From Microbulbifer agarilyticus S89 (GTDB lineage: Bacteria > Pseudomonadota > Gammaproteobacteria > Pseudomonadales > Cellvibrionaceae): DNA of 64,000 nt. The stretch lies in contig NZ_AFPJ01000024.1 of assembly GCF_000220505.1 (NCBI RefSeq), forward strand, positions 62,001-126,000. Reading direction: 5' to 3'. Below, piece by piece: positions 17,337-26,963 of this stretch; the stretch's first letter is position 1, and each line of letters starts with the position of its first letter. A program made the translations under genes and the position numbers. The notes under the pieces were generated by a model. It did not search any database, was not told where the DNA came from, and saw only the letters and a list, made by a program, of their open reading frames with translations.

Positions 17337-19223
17337 TTAGCCGACTTCGGCAAGATTGCCTTTGCTTTCCAGCCACTGTTTGCGATCGCTCGCACGCTTT
17401 TTCGCCAGCAGCATATCCAGCAACTGGTTGCTGTCATCGCCGGGCTCAATAAACAGCTGCACCAGTCGACGGGTATTCGGGTCCATGGTGGTTTCGCGCA
17501 GCTGCAGCGGGTTCATCTCACCCAAGCCCTTGAATCGTGTTACCTGGATCTTGCCTTTCTTTTTCTCTGCGGCAATGCGGTCGAGAATGCCCTGGCGCTC
17601 GGCATCATCCAGCGCGTAGTAGACGTCCTTGCCGATATCGATACGGAACAGTGGTGGCATCGCCACGTACACATGGCCGGCAGTAATCAGCGGGCGGAAG
17701 TGGCGCAGGAACAGCGCACACAACAGGGTGGCAATGTGCAGGCCGTCGGAGTCCGCATCGGCGAGGATACAGATTTTGTTGTAGCGCAAACCCTCGAGGT
17801 TATCGCTACCCGGGTCCACCCCGAGAGCCACGGCGATATCGTGCACTTCCTGGCTGGCGAGGATTTCACTGGAGTCTACCTCCCAGGTATTCAGGATCTT
17901 ACCGCGCAGCGGCATGATCGCCTGGAACTCGCGATCCCGCGCCTGCTTGGCGGAACCACCCGCAGAGTCACCCTCTACCAGGAAAAGTTCGGAGCGACTG
18001 GTGTCGCCGCTGGAACAATCGGCGAGCTTGCCCGGCAGTGCAGGGCCCGAAGTCACTTTCTTGCGCGCGACTTTTTTCGCCGAGCGCAAACGTTTCTGTG
18101 CATTGCTAATGCACAGCTCGGCGAGCTTGTCGCCGTCTTCGGTGTGCTGGTTCAGCCACAGGCCAAACGCATCTTTGGCCACCCCGGAGATAAATGCGGT
18201 GGCTTCACGGGAACTCAGGCGCTCCTTGGTCTGCCCGGAAAACTGCGGGTCGGCCAGCTTGGCAGAAAGCACGTAAGAACACTGGTTCCAGATATCTTCC
18301 GGGCCCAGTTTTACCCCGCGGGGTAACAGGTTGCGGATTTCGCAGTACTCGCGCATGGCATCCAGCAGGCCTGCACGCAGGCCATTTACGTGGGTACCAC
18401 CCTGCGCGGTTGGAATCAGGTTCACATAGGATTCGGCGGTTACCTCGCCGCCTTCCGGCAGCCACTGCACTGCCCAATCGGCCGCTTCGGTTTCCGCGGC
18501 GAAGTTGCCTACGAACGGCTCTGCCGGCAGTACTTCCCAGCCCTGGTTTGCCGCAGCCAGGTAATCCTTGAGGCCATCCTCATAAAACCACTGGTCGGAC
18601 TCGCCATCCTGTTCATTGATGAAGGTAACGCTGAGACCGGGGCAAAGTACCGCTTTGGCGCGCAGCAGATGGCGCAGGCGCGGTACCGAGAACTTGAAAG
18701 AATCAAAATACTTGGGGTCCGGCAGGAAACGCACGCTGGTGCCGGTGGTGCGTTTACCGCACTCGCCCACCACTTCCAAATCAGAGGCTTTGTCACCGTC
18801 CTGGAAGCCAATGCGGTGAATCTTGCCATCGCGCTGGATGGTAACTTCCAGCACCTTGGACAGCGCATTTACCACGGACACACCCACGCCGTGCAGGCCG
18901 CCAGAGAACTGGTAGTTGTTGTTGGAGAATTTACCACCGGCGTGCAGCGTCGACAGGATCACCTCCACACCTGGGCGCCCCTGCTCCGGGTGGATATCCA
19001 CGGGCATACCGCGGCCATCATCACTCACGGAGATGGAGTGGTCCTTGTGCAACACCACTTCAATTTTTTTCGCATGCCCGGCGAGGGCTTCATCGACACT
19101 GTTGTCGATCACTTCCTGGGCGAGGTGGTTGGGACGGGTGGTTTCGGTATACATCCCCGGGCGCTTTTTCACCGGGTCGAGTCCCGTCAATACCTCGATA
19201 TCTTCTGCGGAGTAATTGGCCAT
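17337..19223 (-). CDS. parE: DNA topoisomerase IV subunit B
   Basis: A 628-residue protein. The GHKL ATPase domain carries EVIDNSVDEALAGHA, DDGRGMPVD and GGLHGVGVSVVNALS. The transducer domain follows, then the TOPRIM domain with LVEGDSAGGSA, PLRGKILN and DADSDGLHI. Length and motifs match ParE (about 630 residues) rather than the longer GyrB, with no 160-residue insertion. Together with ParC it decatenates daughter chromosomes; parC is not in the window. The gene is the last of a reverse-strand block behind yqiA, the same order as in E. coli. Confidence 0.97.
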   Translation of the reverse strand: MANYSAEDIEVLTGLDPVKKRPGMYTETTRPNHLAQEVIDNSVDEALAGHAKKIEVVLHKDHSISVSDDGRGMPVDIHPEQGRPGVEVILSTLHAGGKFSNNNYQFSGGLHGVGVSVVNALSKVLEVTIQRDGKIHRIGFQDGDKASDLEVVGECGKRTTGTSVRFLPDPKYFDSFKFSVPRLRHLLRAKAVLCPGLSVTFINEQDGESDQWFYEDGLKDYLAAANQGWEVLPAEPFVGNFAAETEAADWAVQWLPEGGEVTAESYVNLIPTAQGGTHVNGLRAGLLDAMREYCEIRNLLPRGVKLGPEDIWNQCSYVLSAKLADPQFSGQTKERLSSREATAFISGVAKDAFGLWLNQHTEDGDKLAELCISNAQKRLRSAKKVARKKVTSGPALPGKLADCSSGDTSRSELFLVEGDSAGGSAKQARDREFQAIMPLRGKILNTWEVDSSEILASQEVHDIAVALGVDPGSDNLEGLRYNKICILADADSDGLHIATLLCALFLRHFRPLITAGHVYVAMPPLFRIDIGKDVYYALDDAERQGILDRIAAEKKKGKIQVTRFKGLGEMNPLQLRETTMDPNTRRLVQLFIEPGDDSNQLLDMLLAKKRASDRKQWLESKGNLAEVG

Positions 19224-19299
19224 AGATTCTGTTCGCCGTGGCCGGCGCCTACTGCTTGGGTGTTGTTATGGGTTTTGTTACAGGTTCAAAAAAATGTCG

Positions 19300-19929
19300 T
19301 CAGCGATCTGCAAACAGGAAATCTACCAGCGGAGCCATATAACGATCAAATCCCTGAAAACTGTGATCGCCCTGACCCTCGACCGTCTGGCGCTGGCCCA
19401 GGTAAAACTGCTCGGCCTCGGCGCAGTCCAGTGTCTCGTCACCGCGCTGCGCAAGCAACCAGTAACGCCCGCCCAAGGTAGCGGGAATTTGCGCCTCCAG
19501 GCGCTGCATATTATCCACATCTTGCCGCCGCAACCGATAGGTGAAGTCCTCACCGCTATACGGCTTCAGGTCCTGGCCGACATAGTCCGGCATAAAGCGC
19601 GATGGTGTCACCGCGGGGTTTACCACCACCGCCGGCAACCTGTGCTGTTCTGCCAGCCAGGTGCTCCAGAAACCGCCCATGGAACTACCCACAAGACCAA
19701 TTGGGCCCCGATGTTGCGCAGTGAAATCTGCCACGGCCTTGCCGAGCGCAGCCGCGGCCTGGTCCGGATAGGGCGAAATCAACGGCGCGTAGAACACGAT
19801 TTCCGGACGGTTAGCCTGCAGCCACTGTTTCAGCTGCTGACATTTGAACGACTGCGGTGAAGACAGGAACCCGTGCAGGTATATAAGCAGCGGGCGATCT
19901 TGGCTGGATTGAGTATCAGATTGCGACAT
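19300..19929 (-). CDS. yqiA: YqiA-like alpha/beta hydrolase (esterase)
   Basis: A 209-residue protein from the ATG at 19929 (MSQSDTQSSQ); an upstream start would add a poor non-homologous extension. It shows LLIYLHGFLSSPQSFK (oxyanion region), the nucleophile elbow GLVGSSMGGFWSTWLAEQ (Ser about residue 82) and a late GDHSFQGFDRY histidine motif. YqiA hydrolyses short acyl esters such as palmitoyl-CoA or p-nitrophenyl esters in vitro; its true role is unknown. It lies 76 bases upstream of parE, as in enterics, and an extra lipoprotein gene separates it from cpdA. Confidence 0.9.
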   Translation of the reverse strand: MSQSDTQSSQDRPLLIYLHGFLSSPQSFKCQQLKQWLQANRPEIVFYAPLISPYPDQAAAALGKAVADFTAQHRGPIGLVGSSMGGFWSTWLAEQHRLPAVVVNPAVTPSRFMPDYVGQDLKPYSGEDFTYRLRRQDVDNMQRLEAQIPATLGGRYWLLAQRGDETLDCAEAEQFYLGQRQTVEGQGDHSFQGFDRYMAPLVDFLFADR

Positions 19930-19985
19930 GCGGGGGATTATAACGATGCCGCCGGCAGATGCACCGGCGGCAGTCATCAGATGCC

Positions 19986-20645
19986 TCAGCGCAGGGACTC
20001 GTTCAGGCTGGCAAAGGCACGACGCAGGTCCACGCGCATGTCGCTCCAGAAGGTCACGTTGTTAAAGCGCTCAAGGCGCCCATGCGGGCCGAGGCTGCCA
20101 AAGTTCTCGCCGATGTCCCGGCGATCACTAAAACGCATCACTGGGTTGCCATTCGTATCGGTCAACTCGCCGGACAGCACACCGTGCGCACTCTGGGTAG
20201 TGTAACTGCGCCATGGCGATACCATCGGGTCGATGGGTGCACCAAGGGCGAAGCGGCTCAGGTCCAGCTGCATCACATAATCGGCTTCGGCACGGTCGGC
20301 AACCAGCTCACTCTGGCGAGGCTGTAGGAAGCGCTCGCTCAGGGTTTCGCCCAGCAATGCCTGCAACTTGACCAAATCTTTATTGCGCAGCTCGTAGTCC
20401 TTTGGGCGCAGCGGAGAACCTGCAGATGGGGAGCGCCTGGTGTACTCCACCGCAACCGGCTCCAGGTAAACCTTGGCACCGCTCAGATCGAAGGCAAACG
20501 CCGCACTGACACTATCGAGGCCGGTTTTGCGTGGGACAAGGCCGTCCTGCTCATCGGACGGTGACGCAACCGGGGTTTGCACACAACCGGCAACCAATAC
20601 CGCGGCAGCCAACAGGGAGAGAGTGTAGGGAGAACGTTTCTGCAT
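19986..20645 (-). CDS. Uncharacterised lipoprotein
   Basis: A 219-residue protein from the ATG at 20645, preceded by gaggtcacc. The signal peptide MQKRSPYTLSLLAAAVLVAGC ends in a lipobox (LVAGC), so it is a lipoprotein. The mature part contains SGAKVYLEPVAVEYTRR, a DLVKLQALLGETLSERFLQ helix and a YVMQLDLSRFALGAPID strand, an arrangement reminiscent of DUF3313-type lipoproteins; I am not sure of that family. It sits between yqiA and cpdA, which are neighbours in E. coli, so it is an insertion in a conserved block. Confidence 0.8.
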   Translation of the reverse strand: MQKRSPYTLSLLAAAVLVAGCVQTPVASPSDEQDGLVPRKTGLDSVSAAFAFDLSGAKVYLEPVAVEYTRRSPSAGSPLRPKDYELRNKDLVKLQALLGETLSERFLQPRQSELVADRAEADYVMQLDLSRFALGAPIDPMVSPWRSYTTQSAHGVLSGELTDTNGNPVMRFSDRRDIGENFGSLGPHGRLERFNNVTFWSDMRVDLRRAFASLNESLR

Positions 20646-20855
20646 GGTGACCTCACTTCCTGATGAATGTGTTGGGGTTGCAGTGCCCACCGCTCGTCAC
20701 CAGAGGCAGACCAGCAGCTTCACCGCGCGAATCCGGTACCACCAAACCGCGAATTCAGGTGCCATTTTATAATAGACAGCCGGCGGTGTAGTCATCAACG
20801 CGCGGTTAAGAAGCGCAAAGGGGGGAATATTCTGTGCGCGTGCACAAACGCCGGA

Positions 20856-21659
20856 TCAGTACCCCGAAGAGGCCAGATCAACACTGTATTCGGCGATAGC
20901 CACCCGTTCCACGCCGGTTTCATAGCTGCCGTCCTGATGCAGGTCGAACCAGCGGTAACCGGGCATCTGGTCGTCCACCGCAAACGGGCCGCTACCCGGG
21001 GTGAACTGTACCGAGGTGGAGGGCGTTGCATGCAGGCCGACGCTGCCGAGATGGTTGTCGTACTGCTGATGGACGTGCCCCCAAGTGATCGCGCGCACAT
21101 TCTGCGCGTTGCGCACCAGCTCGATAAAGGCATCACACCCGTCGCGCAGCATATGGCCATCGATCCAGTGGCTTCCCACCGGTACCGGCTGGTGATGCAT
21201 CATCAGCAGCAGGTGGGAGTCGCTGTGACTGGCAATCAGCTGTTCGATACGGTCGAGTTCTTCCGCACTGAAGCCACCACAGATTTGCCCGGGCACACTG
21301 GTGTCGAGCAACAGCAAACGCCAGTTGCCAAGCTCAACGACTTCCGGACGGCGCTGAGGTGCCAGTTGGTCCATGCGCTGCGGGTTGTCGTGGTTGCCGG
21401 GGATCCAGTACCAGGGTGCGGTAGCCCGCTGCATCTTGTGCAGAAAGCGGCGGTACGCGGCCTCGGAGCTGTTGGCGGACACATCGCCGGTCACCACCAT
21501 CACTTCAGGCGGCACGGCACCGCCCTCAAGAACCGAGAGCACCTCGTCCAGGGTGTGGCCGGTATCCAGACCGAGCAACTGATAGTCAGGCCGGCCGCCA
21601 ATATGGGGGTCGGTAATCTGGATCAGTCGATGTACTGCTGTTTCTGGATGGTTACTCAC
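20856..21659 (-). CDS. cpdA: 3',5'-cyclic-AMP phosphodiesterase
   Basis: A 267-residue calcineurin-like metallophosphoesterase with a GTG start behind aaggtgag. The metal-binding motifs appear in order: QITDPHIGG, VVTGDVSANSS, IPGNHDNPQR, MMHHQPVPVGS and TWGHVHQQYD. Length and context (between the DUF1249 gene and yqiA) match E. coli CpdA (275 residues), which hydrolyses cAMP and so tunes CRP-dependent transcription. In the family the Asp-His of the first motif and the GNHD motif bind the two metals. Confidence 0.93.
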   Translation of the reverse strand: MSNHPETAVHRLIQITDPHIGGRPDYQLLGLDTGHTLDEVLSVLEGGAVPPEVMVVTGDVSANSSEAAYRRFLHKMQRATAPWYWIPGNHDNPQRMDQLAPQRRPEVVELGNWRLLLLDTSVPGQICGGFSAEELDRIEQLIASHSDSHLLLMMHHQPVPVGSHWIDGHMLRDGCDAFIELVRNAQNVRAITWGHVHQQYDNHLGSVGLHATPSTSVQFTPGSGPFAVDDQMPGYRWFDLHQDGSYETGVERVAIAEYSVDLASSGY

Positions 21660-21722
21660 TTTCTCACCTTGCCAATACGTCCGTGTGTGCCGGCTATTCC
21701 TTTTGCTATACGGCAGCCCTGC

Positions 21723-22322
21723 TTACTCGGACTTGCCGTTAATACCCGCTGGCAGCGTAAATTCCGCACGGGCATTTGCCAGGCAGTGGGCCAACCATTC
21801 ACTTAAATAGCGGTTGACCTGTTGGCGTTCATCTTCGTTATGCATGGCCGGATTGGGATAACGGAAGTTCAATCCATCACCCCCAACCGGCCCTTGTCCA
21901 TTTACCGCGACCACTTCCGCCATGCGCGCATCGTGATACAAGCGCACGGTAATCGGGGGCGGAGTTAACCAGCCAGAGCCTTCCGTACCTGTAGCACCTT
22001 TAGCTCCTTTAGCTCCTTTAGCCCCGCCAGCTCGATCGCCCGGCGCCACATTCGAGGCGCGCAGGCAGACTTCGGTGGTGTAGCGGCTACGCTCCAGCAC
22101 CGCCATTTCCAGGGTTCCCTGGGGCATCTGGTAGCGCCAGTTTTGATTGGTCGCGAGCTCCGGCATCAACTTGCACAGGCGCAGGTAGTTCGCGTCACAG
22201 TCTGCGTGGTAGGTGGTCAGATCTACGCAATAGCGCGCCCGTCCACCCCCTGCTTCCGCACCACGGGACTTGCCCCCCGGCGCCAAGGTTTGCGATCGGC
22301 CCGTATCTGCCGGTACTGCCAT
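21723..22322 (-). CDS. yqiB: DUF1249 protein (YqiB-like)
   Basis: A 199-residue protein; the ATG at 22322 is chosen because caggag lies eight bases before it. The DUF1249 core reads CVDLTTYHADCDANYLRLCKLMP, then LEMAVLERSRYTTEVCL and ITVRLYHDARMAEVVAVNG, with a terminal RYPNPAMHNEDERQQVNRYLSEWL. A low-complexity insertion (KGAKGAKGATG) encoded by 9-bp DNA repeats interrupts it at about residue 110. The function of the family is unknown, but it is almost always found between nudF and cpdA, as here. Confidence 0.9.
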   Translation of the reverse strand: MAVPADTGRSQTLAPGGKSRGAEAGGGRARYCVDLTTYHADCDANYLRLCKLMPELATNQNWRYQMPQGTLEMAVLERSRYTTEVCLRASNVAPGDRAGGAKGAKGAKGATGTEGSGWLTPPPITVRLYHDARMAEVVAVNGQGPVGGDGLNFRYPNPAMHNEDERQQVNRYLSEWLAHCLANARAEFTLPAGINGKSE

Positions 22323-22581
22323 TATCGACACTCCTGTTGTGTTCACGCCGTGACTTAGCTCTCAATTTGTCTGCGACAAAGGTAAATTACAGCTAACTCA
22401 CCATCGGCCTGGGCAAAAACCACTCAAGGCGCCACCAGTGCGCCTCGCAGCCATCGTTTCGTCAGGCTAGAAAGTGACCATTCACTAGCTTGGCAGCTTA
22501 CGCCACGACTCGCTATTAGAGATTCGCTATCGATCCCTGCCGGTGCAACTGTGACCAAAAAGGCAGGCTGATTCTCATCAC

Positions 22582-23205
22582 TCAGCGCAACCGCTCCCGA
22601 TTGAGCTGCAACCACTGCAGGCTGATGATGCTGGCCGCGTTATCAATGGCACTGTCGCCACTGTCTACCGCCGCCATCACGGTCTCCAGCGGAAACACCC
22701 GCAGACGAATGTCCTCGTGCTCATCGGCCAACCCAAACAAACCCTCGCTGTTGCGCAGGTCTGCGCAGGCACAGAACAGGTGCATGCGCTCACAGGTACC
22801 GCCAGGACTCGGCAGGTAGCTGCGGATAAAGTGCAACTCCTGTGCGGTGACTCCCGCCTCCTCCTGCAACTCGCGGCGGGCCACGTCTTCCAGTGACTCG
22901 CCCTCTTCCACCATGCCCGCAACCACTTCCAGGCACCATGGCCCCGCTTCGCGCTCCAGCGCGCCAACCCGGAACTGTTCCGCCAACGCCACCAGCTGGT
23001 GCGCGGGGTCATACAGCAGCACACCCACGGCATCGCCGCGCACAAACAGCTCCCGCTCCATTTCACTGCCCCAGCCACCGCGAAAAAGGCGGTGGCGCAG
23101 GCGCAGCTTGTCCAGCTTGAAAAAGCCGTTGTACGCGCTTTTACGCTCAACGATGTCCACTGCACCCCGGGTAAACTGCGGGCGCAGGTGCTTGTTATCA
23201 CTCAT
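22582..23205 (-). CDS. nudF: ADP-ribose pyrophosphatase (Nudix hydrolase)
   Basis: A 207-residue protein starting MSDNKHLRPQF. The Nudix box is complete (GMVEEGESLEDVARRELQEE, then AGV; about residues 91-113). The preceding DPAHQLVALAEQFRVGALE and following FIRSYLPSPGGTCERMHLFCA are typical of NudF. The enzyme splits ADP-ribose into AMP and ribose-5-phosphate. The order nudF, DUF1249, cpdA is the conserved gammaproteobacterial one. In E. coli tolC lies directly divergent from nudF; here lipoprotein and pqi genes are inserted between them. Confidence 0.94.
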   Translation of the reverse strand: MSDNKHLRPQFTRGAVDIVERKSAYNGFFKLDKLRLRHRLFRGGWGSEMERELFVRGDAVGVLLYDPAHQLVALAEQFRVGALEREAGPWCLEVVAGMVEEGESLEDVARRELQEEAGVTAQELHFIRSYLPSPGGTCERMHLFCACADLRNSEGLFGLADEHEDIRLRVFPLETVMAAVDSGDSAIDNAASIISLQWLQLNRERLR

Positions 23206-23239
23206 TCAGTGCGTTCCTTAAACATACCCACGATGCGGA

Positions 23240-23806
23240 TCAGTCGTACCCGACATCCGTGTAAGGAGGGAAGCGCGCGAGAATCTGACCAGCTTCTTCA
23301 CGCAGGCGGAACAGTTGCTGCTCCGGGGCCTGGTGTCGACCGGCACTTGAGGGCATGGACCCTCGCCACAACGGCGCATTTTCTGGGGACAGCACATCCA
23401 CGATCAGCGTGGTCTCGCGGTATTCGCGCACGCGCAGGGGCGGGCGCCAGCCGAAGCCAAAATAGCCATAGCCGCCATAGAGGGAGAAGGGATCTTCATG
23501 TACCGCAACTTTATCGGCACTGAATAACTGCACCCGCACCAGAAAATCTGCGCTCTCGGCGCTGTCGGCGGGCTGGTAGCGCCCTTTCAGCACATCGTTC
23601 ACCGCCTGGCTGGCACGCTTGCTTTCAAATGGCGAGACCGGGCCATTGGCGAGGGTATCCAGCAGGTGGTAGCTGCGCAGATTGGCAAACTTGAAATTGG
23701 GGTCGTAGTCGACCGCCACCGGATTGGGGGCAGCACAACCCCCAAGAATCAGGGCAGCGATCAGCCCCCAAGTGGCTGTCTTGAGAATTTTTTGCAATGA
23801 AGCCAT
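23240..23806 (-). CDS. DUF4136 lipoprotein
   Basis: A 188-residue protein with a lipoprotein signal peptide (WGLIAALILGGC) and the DUF4136 start pattern VDYDPNFKFANLRSYHLLD. A YGGYGYFGFGWRPPLRVREYRETTLIVDVLSPE segment, giving a Tyr/Gly-rich turn before a beta strand, is usual in the family. DUF4136 proteins are outer-membrane lipoproteins of unknown function. This is the last gene of the reverse-strand run that starts at the pqiA genes and may be part of that system. Confidence 0.85.
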   Translation of the reverse strand: MASLQKILKTATWGLIAALILGGCAAPNPVAVDYDPNFKFANLRSYHLLDTLANGPVSPFESKRASQAVNDVLKGRYQPADSAESADFLVRVQLFSADKVAVHEDPFSLYGGYGYFGFGWRPPLRVREYRETTLIVDVLSPENAPLWRGSMPSSAGRHQAPEQQLFRLREEAGQILARFPPYTDVGYD

Positions 23807-23910
23807 GTCATCTCCCGATTGTTCAGTGAGAGTACCGGCGTCCTTGCCGAAACGTTATTGGAATTGGATGTGGGCAAATGCTAGCGCAAGCCGCTGGATT
23901 GTATTGCTAA

Positions 23911-24474
23911 TCAGGCCGCGGGCGGCAGGTCCCTGAGCAATTCGCCGACCGCATTGTTCAGAATCCGCTGGCGCTCCCCTTTGTCCTCCGGGCGCGCCAT
24001 CAGCTTGGTGGCACTGCCACCCCAAATCGGCATGCCATTTTGCGGGCCGATACCCACAGACAGGGTCACGCGCGGCGCGCCGCTGCGGTCTGGCAGTTCC
24101 ACCACGCCGCGCTGGGCGTTGCTGTCAAACTGGGCATCCCAGCTTTCGTTCTTGTCGTCGCTGGCGAACTCCTCATCCACCACCGCAACCTGGTAGTCCA
24201 CCACCATTTGCGCATCTCCGGGCCGCGCGACCTGGAGGTAACCTTTCCGTTGCATCAGCGCACTCACCGCCTGGCGCAACTCAGTATCCAGCTCAACCAG
24301 CTGTGCCGGCGCGCCAGAGTCGGCACTCAGGGCTTCGGTACCCCAGGCGTACGTTTGGAAACTCACCGGGGCTGCTTGCGGCTGGATACGCTCAATCTTG
24401 GTAGGCGTGCCGCAGCCGGCGAGCCCAACCAACAGAGACAAGCCGATCAACAGGTTGGAAATGGTGTTGCGCAT
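23911..24474 (-). CDS. DUF4136-like lipoprotein
   Basis: A 187-residue protein from the ATG at 24474, preceded by aaggaagaatcg. The signal peptide MRNTISNLLIGLSLLVGLAGC ends in a lipobox. The mature part resembles the neighbouring DUF4136 protein: VSFQTYAWGTE early, LRQAVSALMQRKGYLQV, MVVDYQVAVVDEEF, and a C-terminal RQRILNNAVGELLRDLPPA helix. It directly follows pqiB (83 bases), where E. coli has the lipoprotein PqiC (a DUF330 protein, a different family). It may play a comparable outer-membrane role; that is inference. Confidence 0.8.
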   Translation of the reverse strand: MRNTISNLLIGLSLLVGLAGCGTPTKIERIQPQAAPVSFQTYAWGTEALSADSGAPAQLVELDTELRQAVSALMQRKGYLQVARPGDAQMVVDYQVAVVDEEFASDDKNESWDAQFDSNAQRGVVELPDRSGAPRVTLSVGIGPQNGMPIWGGSATKLMARPEDKGERQRILNNAVGELLRDLPPAA

Positions 24475-24557
24475 CGATTCTTCCTTACAAACATTTTTAG
24501 ATACGTTGCCAGACCCGGGCTTGGATCCATGTTCAGCGTGCGAGGTTGCCACTGCGG

Positions 24558-26921
24558 CTATTTAAAGCTGCTTTGCAGGTCCGGGTACAGCTCGATTTTG
24601 GGGCTCCACAGCAGCCACTCATCTTCGGGTTTGCCGTACAGCGGATAGTGGCTGCCAGATTCTACCTCACGCCCCATTTCCGGGTTATTGGGGGTAGCGA
24701 AGGCTATGCCACCGGCCAGCAGTGCCTGGGTGGATTCGGTGTGTACATCGAGCCCAGTCCGCAGGCCGAAATTCACGTCTACGCCGCTGGCATTCCAGAA
24801 CCGCGAGTGCTCGCGCACCAGCGTGCGGAAATGCGGCTCAATATAAACATAGATGTAAACCCGGTCTGCCAGTTCCCCGAGCTGGTAGCCGGTGACCTGG
24901 CCCACCTGCACCTGGCGGTAATACACCGGGCTGCCGCGCTTGAGCGAGCCGCGTCGCGGCGCATTCAGGATCAGTGCCAAGCCGGGCATCATCATGGTAT
25001 CCGCCAGGTCCGGCTCGGGCTTGGCGGACATAGCAACAAATTCGGTCTGCGGGTCGTTGCCGGTGCCCGGCTCTAGCTCGAGGTAGGGGCCGGTCACCAG
25101 GGTTTCCAGATTACTCACCCCGTCGAGCCCCAGTTTCGGCCCCACCACCCAGACCCGGGTGCCAGTGCGTGCGAAGCGCTCGGCGCGCCGGTACAGGCGC
25201 GCCCGTGCACGCACACCATCCATTTCCAGGGTCAGGCGCATACGGGTAATCTCGCCCACCTGAATCCCGCGGTAGCGCAGTGGCGCCCCCACCTTCAGCC
25301 CCTCATCGCCGTTGAGGTCGATATAGATATTGATCCCTTCTTCCTGCGCATCGTCGCGGCTGCGATAGAGGCGGAAGTTGTCTCCATTGCGGGCGCGCTC
25401 GGCGTTTTTACTGTGGTGAGGGCCAGTGCCAAAGGCGATACCGCCACGCACCACGGACAGCAGTGAGTCGGTTTCTACCTCAATGCCCTCCTGCAGGCTG
25501 GCGCTGGCACGCACCCCGCTGACATTCCAGAAGCGGCTGTCACTGTTGACCAGATGTGCGTAGGGCGGGTCGATCACGATGTATACCTCGACCCCGGAGC
25601 CGTCCGGCATCAGCGACATGCCCTGCACCTTGCCGACTTCCACCTGGCGGTAGTACACCGCGGCACCCCGTTGCAGCGAGCCGGTACTGCGCGCGGTCAG
25701 GGTGAGGTGTAGCCCCGGTGCGCGGGGATCCCGCTGAGGCGGTTCAGCCGCGGCGCTGAAGGTGCGCACCGAACGTTTGCCCTTGCGCAGATCCACTTCG
25801 ATGCGATTGCCCTTGAGCAGGTCGTTGACCCCGGAGGTGAAATCCAGGGTTGGCGGCGCCAGCCAGAAGCGGGTGTTCTCGCTGAGCAGGTCATCGGTGA
25901 TCGGGTCCATCAATACTTCAACCGACATCCCCTCGATATCGGGCTTGGCCTTGACCCGACTGACTTCGCCCACCTTGATACCCTCATAGATCACCTCGGT
26001 GGCACCTTCCGACAGGCTCACGCCGCGATCAAAGTTCAGAGTAATTGGAATACCGGCATCCGCCGCAGCAAAGCTTTTGTAGAGTTTGAAGGCGTTGCCA
26101 TCCACCGCTTCTGGTGAGTGGCGCTGGGCGTCCGGGGTGTAAAAGCTGACCCCGCCGGCAATCAGCGACGCGAGGGATTCCAGCTCCACATTCACACCAC
26201 CAATACCACCCTGGATGGAAATCCCCGAGGTGTTCCAGAAGCGGCTGCCGCGGCGCACCAGGTGTGCGTAGGGGCGGCGGATAAACAGGCTGATCTCCAC
26301 TTCGCTGGCATCGTCGGTCAGCTGGTAGTTTTCAACTTTGCCCACTTCCAGCTGGCGGTAATACACCGGTGAACCGCGATTTAACGAGGCGAGGCGCGGG
26401 GATTTGAGAATAACGCGGAGCCCGTCACCGCGCACATAAGTGGGCGGTTCAGTGACGGCAACAAAGTGTCGCTGTGCAGGACCACTGCCCGGTTCAATAG
26501 CAATAAAGTTGCCGGATACCAGTGCTTCGAGGCCGCGCACCCCGGTGAGGGAGACCTCTGGCTTCACCAGCCAGAACTTGCTGCCGCGGGTCAGCAGGTA
26601 AGCGGCACTGTGGTTAAAGCGGACCTCGGCGATCACACCATCCTGCCCGTCCAGTTCCTTGGCGCTGGGCACCAGGCGGAAATCCTCGACCACGCCGATC
26701 TCCACCCCGGAGTACTTCACCACGGTTTTGCCCTTGACCAGGCCATCGCCGCTGGAAAACAGAATGGTCGCCTTGATGTCGCCCTGAGTGAAATCTTCGT
26801 ACAGGAGCCAGACGGCAATCGCCGCGGCAATCAACGGCAACAGCCATACCAGCGAAATACCGCGACTGCGGCGCGCCACCCCTGCGGGCGGGACGTCGTA
26901 ATCCACCGGTGATTCGCTCAT
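24558..26921 (-). CDS. pqiB: PqiB/LetB-type intermembrane transport protein with six MCE domains
   Basis: A 787-residue protein anchored by one N-terminal helix (LVWLLPLIAAAIAVWLLY, residues 24-41). Six MCE domains follow at about 120-residue spacing. Each is marked by a G-x-P-V-x-Y-R-x-x-x-V-G-x-V type strand, with motifs starting near residues 58, 179, 300, 415, 540 and 659 (for example RGSPVYYRQLEVGKV, EGATEVIYEGIKVGEV, VGAPLRYRGIQVGEI). MCE proteins stack into hexameric rings that form a lipid-conducting tube across the periplasm. E. coli PqiB has three such domains and LetB (YebT) seven, so this one is intermediate. It follows the two pqiA genes by 42 bases. Confidence 0.92.
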   Translation of the reverse strand: MSESPVDYDVPPAGVARRSRGISLVWLLPLIAAAIAVWLLYEDFTQGDIKATILFSSGDGLVKGKTVVKYSGVEIGVVEDFRLVPSAKELDGQDGVIAEVRFNHSAAYLLTRGSKFWLVKPEVSLTGVRGLEALVSGNFIAIEPGSGPAQRHFVAVTEPPTYVRGDGLRVILKSPRLASLNRGSPVYYRQLEVGKVENYQLTDDASEVEISLFIRRPYAHLVRRGSRFWNTSGISIQGGIGGVNVELESLASLIAGGVSFYTPDAQRHSPEAVDGNAFKLYKSFAAADAGIPITLNFDRGVSLSEGATEVIYEGIKVGEVSRVKAKPDIEGMSVEVLMDPITDDLLSENTRFWLAPPTLDFTSGVNDLLKGNRIEVDLRKGKRSVRTFSAAAEPPQRDPRAPGLHLTLTARSTGSLQRGAAVYYRQVEVGKVQGMSLMPDGSGVEVYIVIDPPYAHLVNSDSRFWNVSGVRASASLQEGIEVETDSLLSVVRGGIAFGTGPHHSKNAERARNGDNFRLYRSRDDAQEEGINIYIDLNGDEGLKVGAPLRYRGIQVGEITRMRLTLEMDGVRARARLYRRAERFARTGTRVWVVGPKLGLDGVSNLETLVTGPYLELEPGTGNDPQTEFVAMSAKPEPDLADTMMMPGLALILNAPRRGSLKRGSPVYYRQVQVGQVTGYQLGELADRVYIYVYIEPHFRTLVREHSRFWNASGVDVNFGLRTGLDVHTESTQALLAGGIAFATPNNPEMGREVESGSHYPLYGKPEDEWLLWSPKIELYPDLQSSFK

Positions 26922-26963
26922 CCAAACTCCCTGTACTTGCTCATTGGCTATTCAGCTATCGGG

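Noticed and set aside
17289-19481. Forward frames opposite parE and its upstream region
   Set aside because: Antisense to a well-supported gene, with no family similarity.
21990-22030. 9-bp repeat tagctcctt as a possible regulatory site
   Set aside because: It lies within the DUF1249 coding region and simply encodes Lys-Gly-Ala repeats.
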